Below are positions 28,106 to 35,960 of a DNA stretch of 64,000 nt, piece after piece. Within the stretch, counting starts at the first letter, position 1, and each line of letters begins with the position of its first letter. The translations under genes were made by a program, and so were the position numbers. The notes below the pieces were generated by a model that made no database searches, was not told the origin of the DNA, and saw only the letters and a program-made list of their open reading frames with translations. The DNA is from Mycobacterium lacus (lineage in GTDB: Bacteria > Actinomycetota > Actinomycetes > Mycobacteriales > Mycobacteriaceae), in the NCBI RefSeq assembly GCF_010731535.1, contig NZ_AP022581.1:2923952-2987951 (forward strand). The letters run 5' to 3'.

Positions 28106-28827
28106 CGGGCGCTACCGGTATCGATCGCGGGCTTGGCGCCGACCTGGCCGCCGACCTGGCCGCTACCGCGTTCACGCTGGCCAGACGGTTCGCGGCGGGC
28201 GCCACGATGTGGTCCATCGCGCCGTCCTGGGAACCGCATGCCCTGCACATCGCGGTCGAGTTCGTGCATCCGGTGATCATGGGCAAGCGGGCCTTGCCGG
28301 CGGTGGCGCTGACCGGCCCCGGCCTGGTGGACCTGGCGCGGGTGTCGGTGCGGCCCGGCGACCTCGTGGTCGCGATCGCCGCTGCGGACGACGCGCAGGT
28401 GCGTTCGGTGATGCGCCGCACCCCGGCGTGGGGTGCCACCACCGTGTGGATCGGCAGCGGCCAGCGACCTTCGGCGGGCAGGGCGGACCACGTGCTGTGG
28501 CTCGACGATCCGGACCCCCGAGCGCCCGCGACCGGTGGCTTCGTGCTGTTGTATCACCTGTTGTGGGAGTTGACCCATGTCTGTTTTGAGCATCCGGGGT
28601 TGCTCAAGCCGGGGGATGCCGACGACGTCTGTGTCACGTGTGGTGACGAGGGTCGTTTGGGTGAGGTGGTGGCCGCCTCGGACGACGGGCTGGCCGCGGT
28701 GCGCACCGCGCGCGGCATCGAGGACGTGGCGACGACGCTGGTCGGCCCGGTCGCCGCCGGCGATCTGGTGCTGGTGCACGCCGGTACCGCGATCGGCCGC
28801 GTCGGCGACGAGGAGGACGATTCATGA
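28102..28827 (+). CDS. SIS-like domain fused to a HypC-like C-terminal domain
   Basis: A 241-residue protein with two parts. Residues 1-175 resemble a sugar-isomerase (GmhA-type SIS) fold: helical start, GDLVVAIAAADDAQVRSVM in place of the usual SIS core, and LLYHLLWELTHVCFEHPGLL as the last helix. Residues 180-241 look like HypC: CVTCGDEGRLGEVV, a small beta domain, and AAGDLVLVHAGTAIGRV. The cysteine that HypC uses as its second residue is internal here. Start GTG 28102 overlaps the hypF stop, and the end overlaps the next SIS gene (ATGA). A role in Fe(CN)2CO assembly is likely from context, but the chemistry is unknown. Confidence 0.8.
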   Translation: MTGATGIDRGLGADLAADLAATAFTLARRFAAGATMWSIAPSWEPHALHIAVEFVHPVIMGKRALPAVALTGPGLVDLARVSVRPGDLVVAIAAADDAQVRSVMRRTPAWGATTVWIGSGQRPSAGRADHVLWLDDPDPRAPATGGFVLLYHLLWELTHVCFEHPGLLKPGDADDVCVTCGDEGRLGEVVAASDDGLAAVRTARGIEDVATTLVGPVAAGDLVLVHAGTAIGRVGDEEDDS

Positions 28828-29486
28828 CGCACGACGAGCCGACCAACTTCCTGTATCCGTTCATCGACGCAGCCGAAGACGACGCCGACTCGCTGCTTGC
28901 CGACCTGACCGCGTCGGCGCAGGCCAAGGCGGCCGAGAGCCTGGCCCTGAGACGCTGGACACTGGAAGCCAATGCCGAGTTGCTGGCGCGGACCGCAGCG
29001 GAGATGGCGCGCCGTTTCGCGACGGGTGGGCGGTTGTTCACCTTCGGAAACGGCGGCAGCTGCACGGATTCGACCATCCTGGCGGGGCTGTTCGCCCACC
29101 CGCCGGTCGGAAAATCCCTGCCGGCCTGGTCGTTGACCGCCGACCAGGCGATCCTGACCGCGCTGGGCAACGATGTGGGATTCGAGTTAGTGTTCGCCCG
29201 CCAGTTGATCGCGCGCGCGAGGACCGGCGACATCGCGATCGCCATGTCGACCAGCGGCAATTCGCCCAACCTGCTCACCGCGCTGGCCGAGGCGCGCCGG
29301 CGTGGCCTGTATACCGTCGGTTTCGCCGGATACGACGGCGGCGCGTTTGCCGACAATCCCGACGTGGACGCCTGCTTCGTGGTTCGCTCCCAAAGCGTGC
29401 ACCGGATCCAGGAATCCCAAGCGCTGCTGGGCTATCGGCTGTGGTTGGCCACCCATGAACACGTCGATGATCGGGGCGCGGCGTGA
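28824..29486 (+). CDS. SIS-domain protein (GmhA/phosphoheptose-isomerase-like) in the hyp operon
   Basis: A 220-residue single SIS-domain protein. The phosphosugar-binding motif reads FTFGNGGSCTDS, with SLTADQAILTALGND and AMSTSGNSPNLL further on, as in sedoheptulose-7-phosphate isomerases. The SHRIQE-like end is SVHRIQESQALLGY. Mycobacteria do not make heptose lipopolysaccharide, and the gene is coupled by 4-bp overlaps to both neighbours, so a hydrogenase-linked job is more likely than heptose synthesis. It may pair with the preceding SIS-HypC fusion, since SIS proteins act as dimers or tetramers. Substrate unknown. Confidence 0.85.
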   Translation: MTHDEPTNFLYPFIDAAEDDADSLLADLTASAQAKAAESLALRRWTLEANAELLARTAAEMARRFATGGRLFTFGNGGSCTDSTILAGLFAHPPVGKSLPAWSLTADQAILTALGNDVGFELVFARQLIARARTGDIAIAMSTSGNSPNLLTALAEARRRGLYTVGFAGYDGGAFADNPDVDACFVVRSQSVHRIQESQALLGYRLWLATHEHVDDRGAA

Positions 29487-30595
29487 GCAGACCGGCAAGC
29501 GAATACCTGTCCTCGGGGCCGCGGTTCGGCGAGGGCGAGGTCGGCGAGCGGATCGAATCGTTCCGGCGGCGCCGTCCCCGCCTGCTCGACGATCACGTGA
29601 CGCTGGCGCACGGGGCGGGCGGGAAGGCCTCGGCGGCGCTTATCGACGCGGTGTTCGTGGAGGCGTTCCGCAATCCGCCGCTGGAATCGCTCGGCGACAG
29701 CGCGGTGCTGGCCTTGCCCGGCGGCGAGCGAATCGCGATGTCCACCGATTCGTTTGTGGTGGCGCCGCGTCGTTTTCCCGGCGGCTGCCTCGGCGAGCTC
29801 GCGGTGTACGGAACCTGCAACGACCTGGCGGTGGCCGGGGCGGTGCCGGCCTGGATCGCCGCGGCGTTCGTGCTCGAAGAGGGCTTCGGAATCGCCGAAC
29901 TCAAACGGATCGTCGCCGACATGGCGGCGGCGGCCTCCCACGCCGGGGTGCAGATCGTCACCGGCGACACCAAGGTGGTGCCCAAGGGCGCCGCCGATGG
30001 CGTGTTGGTCACCACCACCGGCGCCGGCGTCATTCCCGCGGGGCGACGGCTGTCGGCACAATCGGTGCGCGCCGGGGACAAGGTGTTGTTGTCCGGGTCG
30101 ATGGGCGATCACGGCATGGCGGTGATGCTCGCCCGGGGCGATTTGGGGATCGAGGCCAACATCGCCTCCGACACGGCCTCCGTCAGCCCGCTCGTGGAAC
30201 TGCTGCTGGCGGCCGCGCCGTCGACCCGCTGGCTGCGCGACGCCACGCGGGGCGGGGTGGGCACCGTGTGCAACGAACTGGCGGCGGCGTGCGGTCTGGG
30301 GGTGCTGCTCACCGAGGAGCGACTTCCGGTGCGGCCCACGGTGAATGGCGCCTGCGAACTGCTGGGCATCGACCCGCTCTACGTCGCCAACGAGGGCAAG
30401 TTCGTCGCCGTCGTCGCGCCGGAGGAGGCCCAGGTGGGGCTGGCCGCGCTGCGCTCGCATCCTTTGGGCGCCGAGGCGGTCGAGATCGGGGAAATCGTCG
30501 CCGAGCCAGCGGAATGCGTGGTGCTGCGTACCGGGTTCGGCGGCACCCGCATCGTCGAGATGCTCGTCGGCGACCCGCTGCCGCGAATCTGCTGA
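29483..30595 (+). CDS. hypE: Hydrogenase maturation protein HypE
   Basis: Accepts the carbamoyl group from HypF on its C-terminal cysteine and dehydrates it with ATP to a thiocyanate that becomes the iron cyanide ligand. The 370 residues show the PurM/AIR-synthase fold: LAHGAGGKASAALID at the N-terminus, GDSAVLALPGGERIAMSTDS, GDTKVVPKG, RDATRGGVGTVCNEL. The final residues are PRIC, the required C-terminal cysteine motif, and it is intact. GTG 29483 overlaps the preceding stop codon. An N-terminal extension of about 35 residues precedes the core. Confidence 0.95.
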   Translation: MSRPASEYLSSGPRFGEGEVGERIESFRRRRPRLLDDHVTLAHGAGGKASAALIDAVFVEAFRNPPLESLGDSAVLALPGGERIAMSTDSFVVAPRRFPGGCLGELAVYGTCNDLAVAGAVPAWIAAAFVLEEGFGIAELKRIVADMAAAASHAGVQIVTGDTKVVPKGAADGVLVTTTGAGVIPAGRRLSAQSVRAGDKVLLSGSMGDHGMAVMLARGDLGIEANIASDTASVSPLVELLLAAAPSTRWLRDATRGGVGTVCNELAAACGLGVLLTEERLPVRPTVNGACELLGIDPLYVANEGKFVAVVAPEEAQVGLAALRSHPLGAEAVEIGEIVAEPAECVVLRTGFGGTRIVEMLVGDPLPRIC

Positions 30596-30617
30596 ACCGC
30601 CAAGGGAGGAGAGCGAC

Positions 30618-30890
30618 ATGTGCCTGGGGATTCCGGGCCGGATCGTCGAGATCACCGATCCGGCAAACTATTTGGCGAGGGTCGACGTCGGCGGTGTGCA
30701 ACGCACCATCAGCGTGCGATTACTGGAAGACGACATGCCCGAACCCGACGACTGGGTACTGGTGCACGTCGGTTTCGCTATGGCCAAGATCGACGAAACC
30801 GAGGCCTTGCTCACCCTGGCCGCCGTCCAAAAGCTCGGCGAGGCGTACGCCACCGAACTGGAGGCCTTCGACTCGTCGGCCATCGGCTAG
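30618..30890 (+). CDS. hypC: Hydrogenase assembly chaperone HypC
   Basis: A 90-residue scaffold that, with HypD, carries the Fe(CN)2CO unit and hands it to the large subunit. The N-terminus MCLGIPGRIVEI keeps the essential Cys2. VDVGGVQRTISVRLL and DWVLVHVGFAMAKIDE are the standard HypC blocks. The ribosome site AAGGGAGGAGAG is unusually strong, fitting high expression. It sits 22 bp after hypE and 9 bp before hypD. With the copy at 25491 broken and the one at 28102 fused, this is the only conventional intact HypC in the window. Confidence 0.95.
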   Translation: MCLGIPGRIVEITDPANYLARVDVGGVQRTISVRLLEDDMPEPDDWVLVHVGFAMAKIDETEALLTLAAVQKLGEAYATELEAFDSSAIG

Positions 30891-30899
30891 GGAGTGTCC

Positions 30900-32027
30900 A
30901 TGCGTTTCGTCGACGAATTCCGCGATCCCGCGGCCGCCCGCCAACTGCTGGGCGCCATCGACCATTTGGCCGGTAACAGTGAGCACTTCAAGTTCATGGA
31001 GGTCTGCGGCGGGCACACCCACACCATCTACCGCCACGGCATCGAACGCCTGCTGCCCGACAACGTCGAACTGGTGCACGGCCCGGGCTGCCCGGTCTGC
31101 GTGATCCCGATGGGCCGCATCGACGACGCGATGTGGCTGGCCGGCCAACCCGGCGTCATCTTCACCTGCTTCGGCGACATGATGCGGGTGCCCGGATCGT
31201 CCGGCAGCCTGCTGGACGCCAGGGCCCGCGGCGCCGACGTGCGGTTCGTCTACTCCCCTCTGGATGCGCTCAAGATCGCCGCCGACAACCCCGCCAAGCA
31301 GGTCGTGTTCTTCGCCATCGGATTCGAAACCACCGCACCCTCGACCGCGGTGACCCTGGTGCGCGCCCGCGACCTGGGCCTGCCCAACTTCAGCGTGTTC
31401 TGCAACCACGTCACGATCGTGCCGCCGATCAAGGCCATCCTGGAATCACCCGACCTGCGACTGTCCGGGTTCATCGGACCAGGGCACGTATCCACGGTCG
31501 TGGGCACCCGCCCGTACCGGTTCGTGCCGGCGGTGTACCGAAAACCGTTGGTGGTCTCCGGATTCGAGCCGCTGGACATCCTGGCGTCGGTCGCGATGCT
31601 GCTGCGCCAGCTCCGCGAGGGCCGCTGCGAGGTGGAGAACCAATACACGCGGGTCGTGCCCGAGCACGGCAACCCCGCGGCGCTGGCGCTGCTGGGCACG
31701 GTGTTCGCGCTGCGCCCGCACTTCGAATGGCGTGGGCTGGGATTCATCTCGCAGAGCGCGCTGCGGCTGCGCGACGAGTTCGCCGAATTCGACGCCGAAC
31801 TGCGTTACGCGATGCCCGGCGTGCGGGTCGCCGACCCCAAGGCCTGCCAATGCGGGGAGGTGCTCAAGGGCGTGCTCAAACCCTGGGAATGCAAGGTTTT
31901 CGGCACCGCATGCACCCCGGAGACCCCGATCGGGACGTGCATGGTGTCCCCCGAGGGGGCGTGTGCGGCCTACTACAACTTCGGGCGCATCCACCGTGAC
32001 GCCGCCAAGCTGGCGGGGCGGGCTTGA
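30900..32027 (+). CDS. hypD: Hydrogenase maturation protein HypD
   Basis: A [4Fe-4S] protein on which the Fe(CN)2CO group is built, together with HypC. The 375 residues contain FMEVCGGHTHTIYRHGI with the key cysteine-histidine cluster, LVHGPGCPVCVIPMG, TCFGDMMRVPGS, and the C-terminal Fe-S ligands in KACQCGEVLKGVLKPWECKV and GTACTPETPIGTCMVS. ATG 30900 is chosen because GGAG lies 5 bp upstream; a GTG at 30894 is in frame. The gene appears complete. Its stop overlaps the TTG of a decayed gene. Confidence 0.95.
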   Translation: MRFVDEFRDPAAARQLLGAIDHLAGNSEHFKFMEVCGGHTHTIYRHGIERLLPDNVELVHGPGCPVCVIPMGRIDDAMWLAGQPGVIFTCFGDMMRVPGSSGSLLDARARGADVRFVYSPLDALKIAADNPAKQVVFFAIGFETTAPSTAVTLVRARDLGLPNFSVFCNHVTIVPPIKAILESPDLRLSGFIGPGHVSTVVGTRPYRFVPAVYRKPLVVSGFEPLDILASVAMLLRQLREGRCEVENQYTRVVPEHGNPAALALLGTVFALRPHFEWRGLGFISQSALRLRDEFAEFDAELRYAMPGVRVADPKACQCGEVLKGVLKPWECKVFGTACTPETPIGTCMVSPEGACAAYYNFGRIHRDAAKLAGRA

Positions 32028-32184
32028 CGGACAACCGGGGCGTCGAGATGTTCGCTGCGCCTACGCCCCCAACACGCTGGGCTATTGCGGTCCCCCACCG
32101 GGCGCCACGTTGCGAGACGGATCGGTCGACGAGGTGCGCCGCGCGGCGACGAGGTTTTCCGGGGCATGGCCCACCCGCGGGTGA
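32024..32184 (+). pseudogene. N-terminal relic of a hydrogenase-cluster protein (DUF6390-like)
   Basis: A TTG overlapping the hypD stop opens MTDNRGVEMFA. One frameshift later, near 32055, the other frame continues CAYAPNTLGYCGPPPGATL and RRAATRFSGAWP before the stop at 32184. The AYAPN.LGYCGP and FSGAWP pattern resembles the N-terminus of proteins I recall as DUF6390, which are encoded beside actinobacterial group 1h hydrogenases and are about 250 residues long. Only about 50 residues remain, so this is a frameshifted and truncated gene. Confidence 0.55.
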
Positions 32185-32231
32185 CCGGCCGACGGCTGGC
32201 GCACGCTTCACTTCGTGCCAGACTGACCATC

Positions 32232-33368
32232 GTGCCCGGTTCGATCTGCGATGTGCTGCCCGCCGCGGCCGCGCTGCTCGGGGCACCGGGTGTGGTTGAC
32301 CCGCTGGGATTGTCGGAATCGGTCGACGTCGATCAGGTTGATCGTGTCGCGGTGCTGCTGGTCGACGGTTTGGGCTGGCACCTGCTACCGAAGTTGGTCG
32401 GCGACGCGCCGCTCCTCGCGTCGGTCTTGGCGGGCGGCGACGGACGGCTGGAGCAACTCGTCTGCACCTTCCCGTCGACCACACCCAGCAGCCTGGTGTC
32501 GCTGGGCACCGGCGCACAACCCGGCGAGCATGGCATCCTGGGCTTCACCCTCAACATCCCCGGCACCGACCGGGTCCTCAACCACATCCGTTGGCGCGAT
32601 GACCCACCACACGCCGAATGGCAGCCGCTGCCAACGTGGTTCGAGCGGCTGACGCGGGCCGGGTTCGGCGCGCGCGCCGTGCTACCGGAGTGGTTGGTCG
32701 GCAGCGGGCTGACCGATGCCGCGTATCGCGGCGCTCGGTTGTGCCCGACGCGCACGGCGGATGACTACGCCCAGCGCCTGACCAACGAGCTGGACGCGGC
32801 ACCAGGATTGGTCTACGGCTACACGGCCGAACTCGACACGGCTGCCCATGTGTTCGGCATCGGTTCGGACCACTGGCACGACGCGGGCGCCCGTATCGAC
32901 GTGTTGCTGACCCGGCTGGTCGAGGCCTTGCCGCGCAACGCGGCGCTGCTGGTTACCGCGGACCACGGCGGCCTCAACGTTCCGGCGAATGCCCGCGTCG
33001 ACTTCGACACCGACCCGAGGCTGCGAGCGGGCGTACGGGTGGTCGCCGGCGAGCCGCGGGTGCGTTACCTGCACACCGAGCCCGGCGCCGCGGCCGATGT
33101 AGTGGCCACCTGGAGCGAGCTCCTTGGCGGCTGTGCCAACGTGCAAACCCGCGAAGAGGCGGTGGCCACTGGCATCTTCGGGCCGATGAGCCCTCGGCAC
33201 CTGCCCCGGGTCGGAGACGTCGTGGTCACCTGCACCTCCGATGCCGCCGTGCTGGCGACCGGCCATGAGCCCCCAGAAACGGCCCGACTCATCGGATTTC
33301 ATGGTGGGGCCACCGCAGTCGAAATGGCAATTCCGCTAATCGTTTTCAACGCGGTCTCGCGCGGCTGA
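32232..33368 (+). CDS. Alkaline-phosphatase-superfamily phosphodiesterase/pyrophosphatase
   Basis: About 378 residues of the nucleotide pyrophosphatase/phosphodiesterase (type I) fold. VAVLLVDGLGWHLLP carries the first metal-binding aspartate, CTFPSTTPSSLVSLGTG the catalytic threonine, AELDTAAHVFGIGSDHW further metal ligands, and VTADHGGLNV the conserved Asp-His pair. A late histidine is in GFHGG. The start is uncertain: GTG 32232 (MPGSICDVLPAAAALLG) fits the family best; ATG 32166 is also open. It follows the hyp genes on the same strand, but it may be independent. Substrate unknown. Confidence 0.8.
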   Translation: MPGSICDVLPAAAALLGAPGVVDPLGLSESVDVDQVDRVAVLLVDGLGWHLLPKLVGDAPLLASVLAGGDGRLEQLVCTFPSTTPSSLVSLGTGAQPGEHGILGFTLNIPGTDRVLNHIRWRDDPPHAEWQPLPTWFERLTRAGFGARAVLPEWLVGSGLTDAAYRGARLCPTRTADDYAQRLTNELDAAPGLVYGYTAELDTAAHVFGIGSDHWHDAGARIDVLLTRLVEALPRNAALLVTADHGGLNVPANARVDFDTDPRLRAGVRVVAGEPRVRYLHTEPGAAADVVATWSELLGGCANVQTREEAVATGIFGPMSPRHLPRVGDVVVTCTSDAAVLATGHEPPETARLIGFHGGATAVEMAIPLIVFNAVSRG

Positions 33369-33878
33369 CGGACCCGCTCGGGCGCTTACCGGACGTGCCG
33401 ATCCCCAGCGACCGCGGCAGGTCGCCAACCTGCGAATAAGTTCGCATATTTGCTTCTGCAAATCGATTGCATCTGCGCGCCGGCTGGAGTTACCTATTTG
33501 TGACAGGAGGTTTCTTCCCACGTCGAGGGGACGCCACATGGCCGTTCCATTCTGGAGCCGGCAGCCGCCGTCGCAATCCAGGCGGCGGGGGACCGTGGCA
33601 CCACATAGTCGGCTCCTCGACAAATCGGCTTTGGTTTACCGCAAGCCGCGATCACCACCGGCTCTGGGCTTGACGAAGAAAACACGAAGATCGTTGCAGC
33701 ACCGTAGGAGTCGACGACTGTAGCCAATCCGCTGCGGTCCCGGCGCGGTTGTTGCTGGCTGAAACACGGTTCGCCAAGCCATCTCTCACGCACGTTCGCA
33801 GATCGCCGTCGTGCGCTACGGTCGTGCGCCCTGATACCGGCGCCCTACCCCGGGCCGTCAATTCCCAAGGAGCATTCC
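33369..33878. other. 510-bp region without a supported gene
   Basis: Short frames exist on both strands, none with family-like sequence. A weak hairpin, GCGACC with GGTCGC, lies near 33407-33424. Around 33530-33600 an alanine-rich frame (ILEPAAAVAIQAAGD) is interrupted by a stop and may be decayed coding sequence. The last 100 bp presumably hold the promoter for the PE-remnant/PPE pair. Confidence 0.5.
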
Positions 33879-33938
33879 ATGTCGTTCGTCCACATCGTAC
33901 CCGAAATGCTTTGCACGGCGGCCGTCGACGCGAGCTAG
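33879..33938 (+). pseudogene. 19-codon PE-gene remnant upstream of PPE
   Basis: An AAGGAG site precedes ATG 33879. The peptide [19 protein letters not shown] matches the first 19 residues of PE proteins (MSFV..PEM..AA) and then ends at TAG 33936-33938, 13 bp before the PPE start. The rest of the PE domain, including the PE-PPE pairing helices and the YxxxE secretion signal, is missing. Most PE-PPE operons keep the PE gene immediately upstream, so this is a collapsed PE partner. It might still act as a translated leader. Confidence 0.7.
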
Positions 33939-33951
33939 AGGAGGACAACCG

Positions 33952-35160
33952 ATGGATTTCGCAGCGCTGCCACCCGAAATCAACTCCGGGCGCATGTACA
34001 CCGGCGCGGGCTGTGGCCCGATGCTGGCCGCGGCGACGGCCTGGGAGGGCTTGGCCGCCGAATTATCCACGGCCGCTGGCAATTACGCTTCGGTGGTCAC
34101 CGATCTCGCCGGTGGGCCGTGGCGGGGCCCGGCATCGGTGGCGATGGCGGCGGCCGCCGCCGGGTATGTGCAGTGGGTGGGGAGCACGGCCGCGCAAGCC
34201 GCGCGGGCCGCGGTCCAGGCCAAGGCGGCCGCCGGGGCCTACGAGGCCGCGTTCGCCATGACGGTGCCGCCGCCCGCGATCGCCGCCAACCGTGCGCTGC
34301 TGGCGTCGCTGGTGGCTACCAACCTGTTCGGCCAAAACACTCCGGCGATCGCCGCCACCGAGGCGCAGTACGCCGAGATGTGGGCCCAAGATGCCGCGGC
34401 CATGTACGGCTACGCCGGCTCGTCGGCGACCGCATCGGCGTTGACGCCCTTCACCGACCCACCACCAACCACCAGCGCCCAAACCGCCGCGCTCACCCAG
34501 ACCGTCGCGACCACCGGCAATGCGGGGACGCAGGCCACGCTCGCGCGGCTGATGTCCGCCGTACCCGGCGCGCTGCAGGGACTCGCCGCGCCTACCTCAA
34601 CCGTGCAGTTGGGCGACCTGAAGAATTGGCTCGGGCTGGGCGGAATCGACCTCACAACGCCAACCGGGCTGCTCGCGTTCTTGAACGGGTCCGACGGGTC
34701 TCCGGTGGGCACCTTCCTCAATGCCATCGAGATGAACGCCCTTTCCTCCGGCTTCTACACGCCGGGCAACTTCTTCGGCACCATGTGCGATTTCATCGGC
34801 CTTTCCGGTGCGGGTGCGGCCGCCGAGGCCGCCGAAGGGGCCGCCGAGGCCGCGGCAACCGGGCTTGGCGACGCGGTGCCCGGGATGGGCGGCCTCGGGG
34901 GTGCGGTGTCGGCGGGGGTGGGCAACGCGGCCTCGATCGGGCCGTTGTCGGTGCCGCCCAGCTGGACGGCGACGACGCCGCTCGGCGCCGCCGGGTCGGC
35001 GTTGCCCAACGGCGCCGCGGGCGCCCCCGCGGTCGGCGGAGGACCGTCGAGCATGCTCGGCGGGATGCCGCTGACCGGCTCGTCCGGACGCGGCTTCGCT
35101 GAAGCCCCCCGCTACGGGTTCCGGCCGACGGTGGTGACCCACCCGCCGGCCGCCGGATAG
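33952..35160 (+). CDS. PPE-family protein, SVP subgroup
   Basis: A 402-residue type VII secretion substrate. The PPE domain (about residues 1-178) starts [18 protein letters not shown] and includes the tryptophan-containing WRGPASVAM segment and [16 protein letters not shown]. The C-terminal half has GPLSVPPSW, the SVP-subgroup motif, then a proline/glycine-rich tail. AGGAGG lies 7 bp before the ATG. The usual PE partner upstream is truncated to 19 codons, so partner choice is uncertain. It is paralogous to the PPE gene at 35961, mainly in the N-terminal domain. Confidence 0.93.
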   Translation: MDFAALPPEINSGRMYTGAGCGPMLAAATAWEGLAAELSTAAGNYASVVTDLAGGPWRGPASVAMAAAAAGYVQWVGSTAAQAARAAVQAKAAAGAYEAAFAMTVPPPAIAANRALLASLVATNLFGQNTPAIAATEAQYAEMWAQDAAAMYGYAGSSATASALTPFTDPPPTTSAQTAALTQTVATTGNAGTQATLARLMSAVPGALQGLAAPTSTVQLGDLKNWLGLGGIDLTTPTGLLAFLNGSDGSPVGTFLNAIEMNALSSGFYTPGNFFGTMCDFIGLSGAGAAAEAAEGAAEAAATGLGDAVPGMGGLGGAVSAGVGNAASIGPLSVPPSWTATTPLGAAGSALPNGAAGAPAVGGGPSSMLGGMPLTGSSGRGFAEAPRYGFRPTVVTHPPAAG

Positions 35161-35279
35161 CGGGCGCCTACCACATCCGCTGGCCCGCAACCGGGTTCGA
35201 CCTACGGGGGAAGCTCGGTCGGCGCGGCCCGCTGTTTCGCATCCCGGGCGGCCCTCGTCACTGCTACAGTTGGGGCACT

Positions 35280-35717
35280 GTGAATTTCCGGGGCTCGGGC
35301 AGACCTCCGCGATGGCAGTCTGTCATCGCAGCTGTCGCCGGGCTAGCCTTGTTGGCCGCCATCGTCGGATTTTGGACATTGCGGACCCATCTTGCTGCGG
35401 CCGGCCCGCCGCAGCCCGTGGCGGCGTCACAGCTGACTGTCGCTATTGTCCCCGCCCAAGTGACCGATAGCTCCAAGCCGGCAATGACAGTCGATCGGGG
35501 TTCCTCCTCGAAAAATCAGAAGCCACTCAAAAGCGCTGGGATAAAGCGTGATCGGCCACCGACTTGGTCGCGCTCGGCGCCACCGGAGTGGTCACTGCCA
35601 ACGCCGGCTTCCGTGAGGACCGTCGGGCACGCGCCGGGTGTACCACATTCCCGTGCTCCTGCCATCCCTCAGGGTGGTCACGACCTACTGAATCAACTCT
35701 GCGTCGCCCGGCGCTGA
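35280..35717 (+). CDS. Hypothetical single-pass membrane protein
   Basis: A GTG-started frame of 145 residues. Residues 13-36 (WQSVIAAVAGLALLAAIVGF plus flanks) form a convincing transmembrane or signal-anchor helix, with a basic N-terminus inside. The following part to residue 80 has ordinary mycobacterial composition. The last 60 residues are proline/serine/arginine-rich and look out of frame: a second frame there reads DLVALGATGVVTANAGFRED, so a frameshift near 35565 is possible. I do not recognise the family. It lies between two PPE genes and may be a decayed exported protein. Confidence 0.4.
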   Translation: MNFRGSGRPPRWQSVIAAVAGLALLAAIVGFWTLRTHLAAAGPPQPVAASQLTVAIVPAQVTDSSKPAMTVDRGSSSKNQKPLKSAGIKRDRPPTWSRSAPPEWSLPTPASVRTVGHAPGVPHSRAPAIPQGGHDLLNQLCVARR

Positions 35718-35892
35718 TCGGCCGGCGCCAGGCTATTTCGCGCTCTGTCACGAGCGCCGGTGAGCATTCATCCGCAGCGTCGGTTTGATGGGGAAACTCG
35801 ATCACAGCGCTCCGCGTGAATCGGCTCCGCAGCGCGGGCCAAGGCCCTCCGCGACACGACACAGTAACTTCCGTATCTTGCAGGAGAAGTCC

Positions 35893-35958
35893 ATGTTCTT
35901 TAGCAGCACAACGCAATTCGAAACCGTCGTTCTTCCAGTCGCACTCGGGGTGGGATAA
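35893..35958 (+). CDS. 21-codon ORF directly upstream of the second PPE gene
   Basis: ATG 35893 is preceded by AGGAGA at 5 bp spacing and the ORF ends with TAA 35956-35958, 2 bp before the PPE ATG. The peptide ([21 protein letters not shown]) has no similarity that I recognise. Its position mirrors the PE remnant before the first PPE gene. It could be a translational-coupling leader or the scar of a lost PE gene. The PPE start itself has no good ribosome site, which favours coupling. Confidence 0.45.
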   Translation: MFFSSTTQFETVVLPVALGVG

Positions 35959-35960
35959 CA

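Noticed and set aside
33538..33723. 61-codon plus-strand ORF MAVPFWSRQPPSQS
   Set aside because: Basic, low-complexity product with no family resemblance; the ribosome site is too far from the ATG.
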